NCBI RefSeq assembly: GCF_004125825.1
Contig: NZ_QQWI01000002.1
Location: 310,001-374,000, forward strand
Origin: Fusibacter sp. A1
GTDB lineage: Bacteria; Bacillota; Clostridia; Peptostreptococcales; Acidaminobacteraceae
Direction: 5' to 3'
DNA length: 64,000 nt
Shown here: positions 16,973-24,219 of the stretch, piece after piece
How positions within the stretch are numbered: the first letter of the stretch is position 1
Layout of the letters: each line of letters starts with the position of its first letter
The notes under the pieces: generated by a model
Seen by the model: the letters and a program-made list of their open reading frames with translations, nothing else
Database searches by the model: none
Told to the model about the DNA's origin: nothing
Program-made: the position numbers and the translations under genes

Positions 16973-17455
16973 ATGATGAGGAAGTTAATCGATGCGGAAG
17001 TGACACTACAGACGATGAAGCTCGTGCAAATGGGTGCGAAGGTTCAGGTAATTAGCAGTAAAATGTGTTATGTGAAATTTGATTTATCAGGATTCAAGGT
17101 AGAATACGCATATAACATCAATAAGCACGGCAATTACTTTTTAGAACGTATCGCCCCTTATCCGCTGCCGCTTAGGGAGTTCGATAGGGAAGAAGCCGTC
17201 ATCGACATCATAGCGATCGATCTTGAGCAGTTTAAAAACGCGATAAAGAGTCATAACATTGAAGATTTCATCAATATCAATAGAAAACTGACACAGACGA
17301 TCAAGAAATTTGAAGACCTGTTCCTGTATTACAATGTGCCAACGGTTGAAAACGAACTGATTTTCAACAAGCTTCAGGAAATAGACGACGAAATCGAACT
17401 GGTAAAACGTACGGCTCAAAGGATTTACTTCAAAAAAGAGCCAGAGAACCTTTAA
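16973..17455 (+). CDS. Unknown soluble protein cotranscribed with the permease
   Basis: I do not recognise this 160-residue protein. It has no membrane segment, a mixed alpha/beta first half (with the motif FLERIAPYPLPLREF near 60) and a charged helical second half that could form a coiled coil (about 85-155). An AGGAGG site precedes tandem ATG codons at 16973 and 16976. Only 8 bases separate it from the ArsB/NhaD-type gene, and a terminator follows, so it is probably a partner or regulator of that permease; this is inference. Confidence 0.65.
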   Translation: MMRKLIDAEVTLQTMKLVQMGAKVQVISSKMCYVKFDLSGFKVEYAYNINKHGNYFLERIAPYPLPLREFDREEAVIDIIAIDLEQFKNAIKSHNIEDFININRKLTQTIKKFEDLFLYYNVPTVENELIFNKLQEIDDEIELVKRTAQRIYFKKEPENL

Positions 17456-17472
17456 AAAACATATAAATAATT

Positions 17473-17518
17473 TAAAAACCCTGCATGCCGCGTTAGATTA
17501 CGTGGCATGCAGGGTTTT
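17473..17518. terminator. Bidirectional terminator
   Basis: AAAACCCTGCATGCC pairs with GGCATGCAGGGTTTT around a 14-base loop, with T/A runs on both sides. It ends the permease operon and the convergent small membrane protein gene. Confidence 0.9.
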
Positions 17519-17520
17519 TC

Positions 17521-17760
17521 CTATTGCTTTCGCATTACAAAGATTGTGTATGCTACAAACGCGGTTGCCAGCATCACAAGCAGCAGGTTGTGGAACAGCG
17601 CCGGTAGTTCTACGACAACTATTGTCGACCAAATCATAAATGCTGCGATGATGCCTGTGATCATTCTCATGATTCTGGTGCCCACCGTCTCTTTATTCGA
17701 TCGCTCTCCTCTGCTTGCCTTTACTTTCTCGCTATACTTCACCAAGTCGAATTTCGCCAT
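17521..17760 (-). CDS. Small two-helix membrane protein
   Basis: A 79-residue protein with a basic cytoplasmic N-terminus (about 1-28) and two predicted membrane helices (about 30-50 and 54-74), ending in RKQ. GGAGGGAC lies just before the ATG. No family was recognised. It is monocistronic and convergent with the permease operon, sharing its terminator. Confidence 0.65.
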   Translation of the reverse strand: MAKFDLVKYSEKVKASRGERSNKETVGTRIMRMITGIIAAFMIWSTIVVVELPALFHNLLLVMLATAFVAYTIFVMRKQ

Positions 17761-17887
17761 GTTTGTCCCTCCATAGCTAAATTATGAGGAATATTCAGAA
17801 AAAAAGCAAGGCATATTATTAAAGCTGTGGTTGCAAGGACAATATTGGGTATAGCATAAATAAGTCAATAAGAAGGGGGAATGAAAA

Positions 17888-18370
17888 ATGTCTGTACACT
17901 ATGGTTACAACTATAAGCTTGCTTTGATTAAAAAACTCAAGTCCATGTATGGAAAAGAACTGGAGCACTTGGAATTCGAAAGAGCTCAAAGAGCGCAGCT
18001 TGACGAGGCGGAGGATCTGATTTTGTCCTTCTTTGGCGCTTCAAAAGATGAACTCCTGGAACTTGAGGTCGCTTCTGTGGGAGAGGTGCTCTATCAAGAG
18101 TATGAAGACGATTATATCGTCAGATTGACCATTCACGAGAATTATATTCAGTTTACAAGAAAACCGACTGCCATCGAAATTGAACTTGGACAATGGAACG
18201 AGGAAGACCAGCATGCGGAATCAAGCGTGGTAGCCTATATCATTCCTGGTGAAAAGAAGTGTAAACTCAAAAAAATCGGTAAGGTCCATGATGGGTCGAA
18301 TTTTGACGAAAATGTGATCAACAGTTATGTGAGACAAGCATTCGAGTCGATTTTAGAACCGGACAACTAG
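17888..18370 (+). CDS. Unknown cytoplasmic protein
   Basis: A 160-residue acidic protein with no membrane segment or signal peptide. The N-terminal 50 residues are helical and charged; the rest is beta-rich (YIVRLTIHENYIQFTRKP, about 80-97). An AAGGGGG-type ribosome site precedes the ATG. I recognise no family. It is followed at 64 bases by folA, with no terminator between, so the two may share a transcript, though nothing links it to folate. Confidence 0.6.
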   Translation: MSVHYGYNYKLALIKKLKSMYGKELEHLEFERAQRAQLDEAEDLILSFFGASKDELLELEVASVGEVLYQEYEDDYIVRLTIHENYIQFTRKPTAIEIELGQWNEEDQHAESSVVAYIIPGEKKCKLKKIGKVHDGSNFDENVINSYVRQAFESILEPDN

Positions 18371-18433
18371 ACAAACCACAATGGTGTGTGATATAAAGTA
18401 AGGGTTCTTAAATTTGAAACAGAAGGAGCGACC

Positions 18434-18916
18434 ATGACCTTATCACACATAGTAGCCGTTTCAAAAAACGGCGTCATTGGAAATAAAAACGATATACCTT
18501 GGCAGATTCCAGGCGAATTGGAGCGATTTAAAGCATTGACCATGAACCGTACGGTCATCATGGGAAGAAAAACCTATGAGTCCCTGCCTAAAAAACTTAT
18601 CGGCAGGGAGATAATCGTAGTTTCAGCCACACTTGAAGCCACAAAGGACTACAGGGTGGCAAGGTCTGTCAGCCAAGCCCTTGAGCTTACGACAGGCCTT
18701 GAGGAAGTGTTCATCGCAGGAGGCGGACAGCTCTATCTGCATACGGTGGACCTGGTGGACCGGATCTATTACACGCATGTACATGAGCATGTCGAAGGAG
18801 ACGTCACTTATCCCTTGCACGTTTTAGATGGTTTCAATAAGGTGTATGAAGAGTACGTGAAGGCGAACATCGATTATACCTATGCCACATATGAACGCAA
18901 AAAAGAACACCTGTGA
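18434..18916 (+). CDS. folA: Dihydrofolate reductase
   Basis: The 160-residue enzyme reduces dihydrofolate with NADPH. Motifs are clear: HIVAVSKNGVIGNKNDIPW (about 5-23), the substrate-binding acid in PGELERFKALT (Glu near 27), the NADPH loop TVIMGRKTYESLP (about 38-50), and EVFIAGGGQLY (about 94-104). It is separated by 4 kb from the main folate operon, and no thymidylate synthase adjoins it. A terminator overlaps its stop codon. Confidence 0.94.
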   Translation: MTLSHIVAVSKNGVIGNKNDIPWQIPGELERFKALTMNRTVIMGRKTYESLPKKLIGREIIVVSATLEATKDYRVARSVSQALELTTGLEEVFIAGGGQLYLHTVDLVDRIYYTHVHEHVEGDVTYPLHVLDGFNKVYEEYVKANIDYTYATYERKKEHL

Positions 18917-18931
18917 TTAAGGTGTTCTTTT
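18901..18931 (+). terminator. Terminator overlapping the folA stop codon
   Basis: AAAAGAACACCT and AGGTGTTCTTTT form a 12-bp stem whose left arm lies within the last folA codons. T/A runs on both sides let it serve the convergent 18942-19358 gene too. Confidence 0.85.
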
Positions 18932-18941
18932 CAATTCGTTG

Positions 18942-19358
18942 TTATTTCAGTATGCTGTAATGAAGCTCATCGTCCCCGATGATCCAAGTGCCGTTAAAAT
19001 GGCTTCTAAGGGTATTTAGGCTTGAATCAAGTAATTGCCTGAACTCGATGGCTTTATCATTGTATAGGGGGGATTCGCCCTTTAGCTTTAGGAATACGTC
19101 GTAACAGTATTCTGTTTCTTCGGTCGTCTGCATGATATGGACTTCGAGCTCCAGGGGATGATCCTTGATCTCTATTTGGTATCTCGCCTTACCTGAAAAA
19201 AAAGCGTTGTTCTCAAAAGGTGAGATCGTCCCTTTGATTTTGACCGATCCCGCAGAGCAGGTCTCAAAAAAATGCTGTAGGCTCCGCTCATTGTCAAAAC
19301 TGCTTTTGATCTTGTTGAAGTCGGTGTTGACTCTTGTCTTGCAAAGTATAAAATTCAA
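18942..19358 (-). CDS. Unknown protein
   Basis: A 138-residue soluble protein, mostly beta strands (SVKIKGTISPF, KARYQIEIKDHPLELEVHIM), without signal peptide or clear catalytic motif. It may adopt a lipocalin or SRPBCC-like shape, but I cannot support a family name. It is convergent with folA and divergent from the class IV aminotransferase gene that follows. Confidence 0.55.
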   Translation of the reverse strand: MNFILCKTRVNTDFNKIKSSFDNERSLQHFFETCSAGSVKIKGTISPFENNAFFSGKARYQIEIKDHPLELEVHIMQTTEETEYCYDVFLKLKGESPLYNDKAIEFRQLLDSSLNTLRSHFNGTWIIGDDELHYSILK

Positions 19359-19430
19359 ACTATCACCTCAATTGTTTTTTAAGCCGGATTCGTGTACTAT
19401 ATAGTATGAGAATAAGAAAAAGAGGAAACT

Positions 19431-20240
19431 ATGTCAATCAATCATATTATACTTAATGGAACAGTTATTACGCAAGATGAATATAACGAGGAGCTATGCG
19501 TGTTTTATGAGGTGGTTCGTGTAAAAAACCGCGCGCTCATGTTTTTGGAAGACCATATCATAAGGCTCAACCATTCACTCATGCTTGCAGGTATAGACCT
19601 GATGATCACAGTCGAAAATGTCAAGTCGGACCTTGCGAAGTTGTTTTCTGTAGATGGCATCAGGAATCAAAATGTAAAATACGCGGTGAGCGTTCAAGGC
19701 GACCTGTTGACAACGGCGCTCTACTATACCAAATCCACTTATCCCCATTTGGACGCATACAAAAAAGGTGTCTCGGTTAAAACAGTTTCATTTGAAAGAG
19801 AACACCCTGAGATAAAACAGTTGACTACTGGCATGCAGGCGATCAGAGAAAGCCTTTTGGAAGATGACGCATATGAGTATCTGCTGGTCGATCATGAGGA
19901 CACTATTTTGGAAGGCACGAGAACAAACGTGTTCTTTGTCAAAGACGGTCAGGTGATTACAGCGGATACGCATAAGGTGTTAGGCGGTATTACAAGACAT
20001 CATGTGGCCGACCTGGCAAGACGCGACTACCTTCTTGTGGAGTCTGCGCTCCCTTTAAAGTCCTTGTCTCAGATAGAGGCTGTCTTCCTTACAGGAACGT
20101 CGATCGGCGTATTGCCGGTAAGCTGTGTGGATGATATGCCTTATGATTCAGCTTGTCATCCTGTAGTCTTGTCGCTAAAAGAAGCCTATGAAAAGTGTGC
20201 CCAGGACTATATCTTATCTCATCAGTTACCGAACGATTAA
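19431..20240 (+). CDS. Class IV PLP-dependent aminotransferase/lyase (PabC-like paralogue)
   Basis: A 269-residue fold type IV PLP enzyme: YEVVRVKNRALMFLEDHI near the start, the probable PLP lysine in EIKQLTTGMQAIRES (about 126-140), EGTRTNVFFV (about 160) and LTGTSIGVLPV near the end. It is a paralogue of pabC at 9.8 kb but lies alone, so it may be a D-amino acid or branched-chain-type aminotransferase, or a second lyase. Its 3' end overlaps the convergent universal stress gene by 15 bases. Confidence 0.82.
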   Translation: MSINHIILNGTVITQDEYNEELCVFYEVVRVKNRALMFLEDHIIRLNHSLMLAGIDLMITVENVKSDLAKLFSVDGIRNQNVKYAVSVQGDLLTTALYYTKSTYPHLDAYKKGVSVKTVSFEREHPEIKQLTTGMQAIRESLLEDDAYEYLLVDHEDTILEGTRTNVFFVKDGQVITADTHKVLGGITRHHVADLARRDYLLVESALPLKSLSQIEAVFLTGTSIGVLPVSCVDDMPYDSACHPVVLSLKEAYEKCAQDYILSHQLPND

Positions 20241-20654
20241 AACTGTAACTTTAGCATGATGCACCACTTTGTTGGTGACGCTGCCAAGTAAGAAACGCTT
20301 AAATGCCTTCATGCCGTGGGTACACATGATGATCGCATCGCATTCGTATTCGTCTGCGGCCTCAAGGATGGCATGCGCCGGATCACCGATGGAAAATTCG
20401 GTGGTTACCTTGAAGGGAACATCGGTAAAATAGTTGGACGCGTGCGCCAAAATTTCTTGCGCGATCTTTTCAGGGTCGATCTGAGGCTGGTTGTAAGCGA
20501 CAGGGTCGTTCACCCAAGCGATGGATGGCGCAATATCCTGAGCGTTAAAAAGAATTACTTCTGATTGGAATTTGCTAGCGATGTTTTTCACATAATCAAT
20601 TGATTTTTGACACGTTATGGTACCATCGATCGGTACGAGAATTTTAGTAAACAT
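20226..20654 (-). CDS. Universal stress protein (UspA family)
   Basis: A 142-residue USP with the ATP-binding pattern: KILVPIDGT at the N-terminus, AIIMCTHGMKAFKRFLLGS (G-2x-G-like with Gly-Ser, about 108-126) and VTVLIVR at the end. These cytoplasmic dimers respond to starvation or stress. It overlaps the convergent aminotransferase gene at the 3' end and is divergent from the Gx transporter gene. Confidence 0.9.
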   Translation of the reverse strand: MFTKILVPIDGTITCQKSIDYVKNIASKFQSEVILFNAQDIAPSIAWVNDPVAYNQPQIDPEKIAQEILAHASNYFTDVPFKVTTEFSIGDPAHAILEAADEYECDAIIMCTHGMKAFKRFLLGSVTNKVVHHAKVTVLIVR

Positions 20655-20718
20655 ATCATCACCCCTTTGTTATTGTATACCCGAACTACTATCGTACAAA
20701 CGGGGTAAAGGAGTTAAT

Positions 20719-21246
20719 ATGAGACAGAATAAGACAAAAAAACTAGTACTTTTGGCAATGTTCATTGGAATCGCATTGATGCTCAACTATTTCGAAAGGT
20801 TTATTCCGATCGCGATCACAATACCCGGTGTTAAGCTTGGACTATCGAATGTGGTCTCGCTTGTAGCCTTAAGTCTGTTCGGCTTTTACGAAGTGCTGGT
20901 ACTCGTCATTTTAAGGACGCTCCTGAGCGCGACGTTTTATGGAAGCATTTCTGCAATGATGTTCTCGATGGCCGGCGGCATATTCAGCCTGGTGGCCATG
21001 TGGAGTCTTTACAGATATAGGGGCAAGTGGATTTCGACAATCGGTATCAGCGTGGCTGGAGCGGTCTTTCATAATATCGGGCAAGTCAGTGTCGCTGTTT
21101 TGATCTTAAAAAGCGCCGCAATCTATGCTTACCTTCCCATGTTACTTGTTTCTGCGATCATCACCGGTGTTTTGATAGGTGTGGTTGCAGATAAGACAAT
21201 CAATGTGATGGGAACGCATGCTAAAAGTTATCTGCCTAAAAATTAG
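20719..21246 (+). CDS. Gx transporter family / heptaprenyl diphosphate synthase component I-like membrane protein
   Basis: A 175-residue membrane protein with about five helices. It matches the family once named heptaprenyl diphosphate synthase component I, now regarded as an ECF S-component-like transporter (VKLGLSNVVSLVALSLFG and GAVFHNIGQ are typical). An AAAGGAG site six bases before ATG 20719 decides the start; the longer frame from 20617 runs into the divergent usp gene. The family usually sits with NusG-II and ApbE, which here are 14 kb away. The substrate is unknown. Confidence 0.85.
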   Translation: MRQNKTKKLVLLAMFIGIALMLNYFERFIPIAITIPGVKLGLSNVVSLVALSLFGFYEVLVLVILRTLLSATFYGSISAMMFSMAGGIFSLVAMWSLYRYRGKWISTIGISVAGAVFHNIGQVSVAVLILKSAAIYAYLPMLLVSAIITGVLIGVVADKTINVMGTHAKSYLPKN

Positions 21247-21278
21247 TGCAAGATTAGAAAGTTCATTTGGGAAGCCTG

Positions 21279-21308
21279 GAACACCTAGAAATAGGTGTTC
21301 TTGTTTTT
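21279..21308 (+). terminator. Terminator after the Gx transporter gene
   Basis: GAACACCTA-GAAA-TAGGTGTTC followed by TTGTTTTT. Confidence 0.85.
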
Positions 21309-21335
21309 GCTTAGATTAGAATAGGATTAAATGCA

Positions 21336-21364
21336 TTGAAAACACTAGGTTCTGGTGGTATCAT
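21336..21364 (+). promoter_or_regulatory. Promoter of the PspC/LiaF-like operon
   Basis: TTGAAA (21336-21341) and TATCAT (21359-21364) are separated by exactly 17 bases, 35 bases before the start codon. Confidence 0.6.
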
Positions 21365-21398
21365 TATTGCAATAAGAGATTAAGAAAGAGGTGAGCAT

Positions 21399-21782
21399 AT
21401 GAACGGACTATACAGATCGAAAAAAGACGTGGTTATTGCAGGAGTCATTAGCGGATTATCAAACTATACAGGAATAGACGTAGCCATTCTCAGAGTGTTA
21501 TATGCTGTGTTTACCGTGTTCTCCATGGGGGCAGGTATCATGATCTACGCTGTCGCAGCGCTTGTCATACCCAAAGCGCCTGAAGGATGGGACGACGAAT
21601 GCGAAGAGAGAAGAAAAGATCGTGCTCCGATGCCTGATAAGAACATACTGATCGGTGGAGCTGTAGTGCTTTTTGGAGCATCCATGCTACTTAAGGTATT
21701 GTTCAGCTGGGTGAACTTCAACATGGTGTTTCCATTTGTACTGATTGCGGCAGGTTTGTTCTTTGTTTTTAAAAGACGATAG
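21399..21782 (+). CDS. PspC domain membrane protein
   Basis: A 127-residue protein opening with the PspC signature YRSKKDVVIAGVISGLSNYTG (about 4-24, the KKD-VIAGV-SGL core). One membrane hairpin follows (about 32-58), then a basic linker and a C-terminal pair of hydrophobic segments ending in KRR. PspC-like proteins sense envelope stress. The next gene follows after 11 bases with an AGGAGG at its junction, so the pair forms a two-gene envelope-stress unit. A shorter PspC paralogue lies at 42.5 kb. Confidence 0.85.
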   Translation: MNGLYRSKKDVVIAGVISGLSNYTGIDVAILRVLYAVFTVFSMGAGIMIYAVAALVIPKAPEGWDDECEERRKDRAPMPDKNILIGGAVVLFGASMLLKVLFSWVNFNMVFPFVLIAAGLFFVFKRR

Positions 21783-21793
21783 GAGGCGCCGTG

Positions 21794-22690
21794 ATGTCTA
21801 AATCTAAAGTAATATGGGGCTTCCTCCTGATCGTAGTAGGCGTGGTCGCCCTCTTGATCAACATGAATATCATAGGTTTCGGGATTGTCAGCGCAGCCAT
21901 AGCGATCTGGCCGATTTTTATCATCGCCTTCGGTCTTGGGATCATTTTCAAGAAGAGCGGTGTGATCCAGCTCATTATCTGGATAGCGGTAGCCGCAATC
22001 CTTATCTACTTCAGTATCTTTGGAAACCGATACGATTTTATCAGAAATGCGGATACGGTAATCAGATTCCCTGAAAACATAGAAGCGGTAAGCACAAAGG
22101 AGATCGTGCTCGATGAGATCTCCTCTGAGACGGTCGATTTGCAGATAGACATCGGTGTGGGTGAGGTCATCATCAACAGTACGGACAGTCAGTTTTTCAA
22201 GGCGCAGGTACCCGACGAGTTGACAGCGGTTGAAAGCGATAAGGATCGTGTCCATGTAAGCAATAAGGACAATAAGTTTTGGATGATCAAACCTTCGAAT
22301 ATGGTCTATGAGCTGGCGCTTAGTGAAGCTAAGATATGGACGATCGAACTGAACGTAGGTGCTGTTGACGCCTTGATGAACTTGGAAAACCTATCCGCCT
22401 CAAGGGTGGTCGTGAACTCGGGTGCGGGCAATTACCGTGTCGTATTGGGAGACAAGCTCGAAGAGGTCTACCTGGAGATGAATACTGGAGCCGGAGACAT
22501 GACTGTCGTTGTACCGAGTGAGGTCGGTGTGAAGCTTGTTGTAGAGAGTTTCATCATGGATGTCAATTTCCCAGATTCGACTAAAAAATCAGAAAACGTG
22601 TACTACAGCAAAGGATACGATGACGCATCGATTCATGTCGAAATTGTTGTAAATTCAGCAGCAGGTGCTATTTCGCTAGTAAGAGAGTGA
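21794..22690 (+). CDS. LiaI/LiaF-like membrane protein
   Basis: About 298 residues. Three closely spaced hydrophobic segments (about 7-25, 32-50, 57-75) form the LiaI/LiaF-type transmembrane part, followed by an extracytoplasmic beta-helix-like domain with repeated Gly/Val/Asn strands (VVVNSGAGNYRVVLGD, EMNTGAGDMTVVVPS). Such proteins modulate cell-envelope stress signalling. The start is ATG 21794, seven bases after AGGAGG; a GTG three bases earlier is less well placed. It is cotranscribed with PspC and followed by a terminator. No LiaRS-type kinase lies adjacent. Confidence 0.78.
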   Translation: MSKSKVIWGFLLIVVGVVALLINMNIIGFGIVSAAIAIWPIFIIAFGLGIIFKKSGVIQLIIWIAVAAILIYFSIFGNRYDFIRNADTVIRFPENIEAVSTKEIVLDEISSETVDLQIDIGVGEVIINSTDSQFFKAQVPDELTAVESDKDRVHVSNKDNKFWMIKPSNMVYELALSEAKIWTIELNVGAVDALMNLENLSASRVVVNSGAGNYRVVLGDKLEEVYLEMNTGAGDMTVVVPSEVGVKLVVESFIMDVNFPDSTKKSENVYYSKGYDDASIHVEIVVNSAAGAISLVRE

Positions 22691-22718
22691 CAGGATGGCT
22701 TAGCCACCCTGTTTTTTT
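22691..22718 (+). terminator. Terminator
   Basis: CAGG-A-TGG-CTTAG-CCA-C-CCTG hairpin followed by TTTTTTT directly after the LiaF-like stop codon. Confidence 0.8.
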
Positions 22719-22929
22719 GATTTTGATTGTTATTTCGTTAACAAAATATATCTGATTTAAAAAGCTAAATGTAAAAACATGTCTTGTAAGGAAGAGGTTA
22801 TTGAAGTAGAATAAGCTTGAATAAAGGTGAACTATGTTCAAAATTACTAGTTCTTATTAATAAAAGAATCTACAGGTTTTAATATTTTAAAGGTTAATCA
22901 TATGATAGAAAGTTAACAAAAGAGGTGCG

Positions 22930-23481
22930 ATGATGAAAGAAGTAAAAGAACTTACGACGATGTCTGCCATAAAAGCATATTCCGATCCTTTTAGAATGAT
23001 CATACTCAAGACTTATTATAAATTTTCGAGACCGGCGACCGTGAAGCAGATTGCCGACGATATGTCGGAAGTGCCTGCCAAAGTCCATTATCACGTGAAA
23101 AAACTCCTGGAATCGGACATCCTTCGACTTGTCCATACAAAAGAAGTCAACGGCATACTGGCAAAGTTCTATGAACCGACCGCCAAGTGTTTTGAAATCA
23201 AGAACGCCAATTTTAGAAGCAGTGAAATTGAATCGCTGAATTCGAATGTTTCCCACAAGGACATCGCCGAGGTGTTTGACGACCACAAAAAGATTGTTGT
23301 GGATTCCTTAAATAGCGGAAGCGATCAGAAAACCTTTATTATGTCATCTGAACTACACTTAAGTAGCGAGGAATACAAGGACTTGGTGGCCTATATCGAA
23401 AACCTACATAACGCAAAAAAGAGAAAAAGCGCTAAAAAGACGACCTACAAGTTTTTGACAACATTATCCGCATCGGAGTAA
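22930..23481 (+). CDS. Winged-helix transcriptional regulator (ArsR-like fold)
   Basis: About 183 residues. Residues 10-90 form a winged helix: AIKAYSDPFRMIILKTYYK, then ATVKQIADDMSEVPAKVHYHVKKLLESDIL (recognition helix) and a beta-wing LVHTKEVNGILAKFYEPT. The C-terminal half is helical and charged and may dimerise or bind a ligand; it ends in a very basic tail (KKRKSAKKTTYK). No metal-binding Cys motif is present. Tandem ATGs at 22930 and 22933 are possible starts; GAGGTG favours the second. Its target is unknown; the small gene at 23568 lies 86 bases downstream. Confidence 0.78.
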   Translation: MMKEVKELTTMSAIKAYSDPFRMIILKTYYKFSRPATVKQIADDMSEVPAKVHYHVKKLLESDILRLVHTKEVNGILAKFYEPTAKCFEIKNANFRSSEIESLNSNVSHKDIAEVFDDHKKIVVDSLNSGSDQKTFIMSSELHLSSEEYKDLVAYIENLHNAKKRKSAKKTTYKFLTTLSASE

Positions 23482-23567
23482 AGAATAACAAATAAGGCGT
23501 TTAGACATCTGTTTTTTTGATATAAGAGTAATAGAGAGACTTTTAATGAGAATGAGCAGGTGGGAAT

Positions 23568-23924
23568 ATGTTCCATGACTATAAACACGATATACACGTG
23601 GATAAAAAACAGAAAAGCTACGGATATCTGACCGGACACATCGACGGGCTTAGTTGGTATGCACTACTCCATAAGGAAGAGGTTCCTTATGGCATTAATC
23701 CAATTACCTTAAAACGAGGACTCGGCCGCATCACAAGGCTTTATCTATATGAGGAAAAATCAACCTTTGAAGGTAATCCATTTGCGCCGTCCATGTCGCT
23801 TAGAAGAACCATACATGCGGAATTCGAGGACGGATGGAAAATTCTCAATCCCTCCTATATGACCTATATTGAAGAACTGATCCTCTTCATTGAGAGAAGA
23901 TATTCATTTAGAATCATTAAGTGA
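23568..23924 (+). CDS. Unknown small protein
   Basis: A 118-residue basic, aromatic-rich protein with no membrane segment. It contains KKQKSYGYLTGHIDGLSWYALLHKEE and GRITRLYLYEE segments suggestive of a compact beta fold. I recognise no family. A GGTGGGAA-like ribosome site precedes the ATG. It ends 8 bases before the valS promoter. Confidence 0.5.
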   Translation: MFHDYKHDIHVDKKQKSYGYLTGHIDGLSWYALLHKEEVPYGINPITLKRGLGRITRLYLYEEKSTFEGNPFAPSMSLRRTIHAEFEDGWKILNPSYMTYIEELILFIERRYSFRIIK

Positions 23925-23931
23925 GTGCGAC

Positions 23932-23960
23932 TTGACACAAGCCCTATGCTCGAGTACAAT
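23932..23960 (+). promoter_or_regulatory. Promoter of the valS T-box transcript
   Basis: A perfect TTGACA (23932-23937), a 17-base spacer and TACAAT (23955-23960) give a transcription start near 23967. Confidence 0.85.
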
Positions 23961-23966
23961 TTTAGC

Positions 23967-24190
23967 ATAGTCTGTGAGAAAGAGTAGTAGGCAAGTGGCG
24001 CTCCAAAGAGAGGGTATCCTGTGGCTGTGAGATACCTGTGTATGTGCTTGTCGAAGTAGCTTTTGAGATCGGCTCCTGAAAAGTTCAGTAGGGAGTTGCG
24101 GGTCATGGCGTTAAACATGCTCAAGTGCTTTTGAATTAGGGTGGTACCGCGGAAATCAACTTCGTCCCTTTGTTGTGGATGGAGTTTTTT
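23967..24190 (+). promoter_or_regulatory. T-box leader (tRNA-Val sensing) of valS
   Basis: The T-box core AGGGTGGTACCGCGG lies at 24138-24152 and the Stem I GA-type motif AAAGAGAGG at about 24005-24013. The specifier loop reads GAAGTAGC (24053-24060), where GTA (24056-24058) is a valine codon. The terminator is CTTCGTCC (24160-24167) pairing with GGATGGAG (24177-24184), including two G-U pairs, followed by TTTTTT. Uncharged tRNA-Val should favour the antiterminator and switch on valS and folC. Confidence 0.93.
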
Positions 24191-24219
24191 GTTTTTTGAA
24201 ATAATGAGGAGGAATACCG

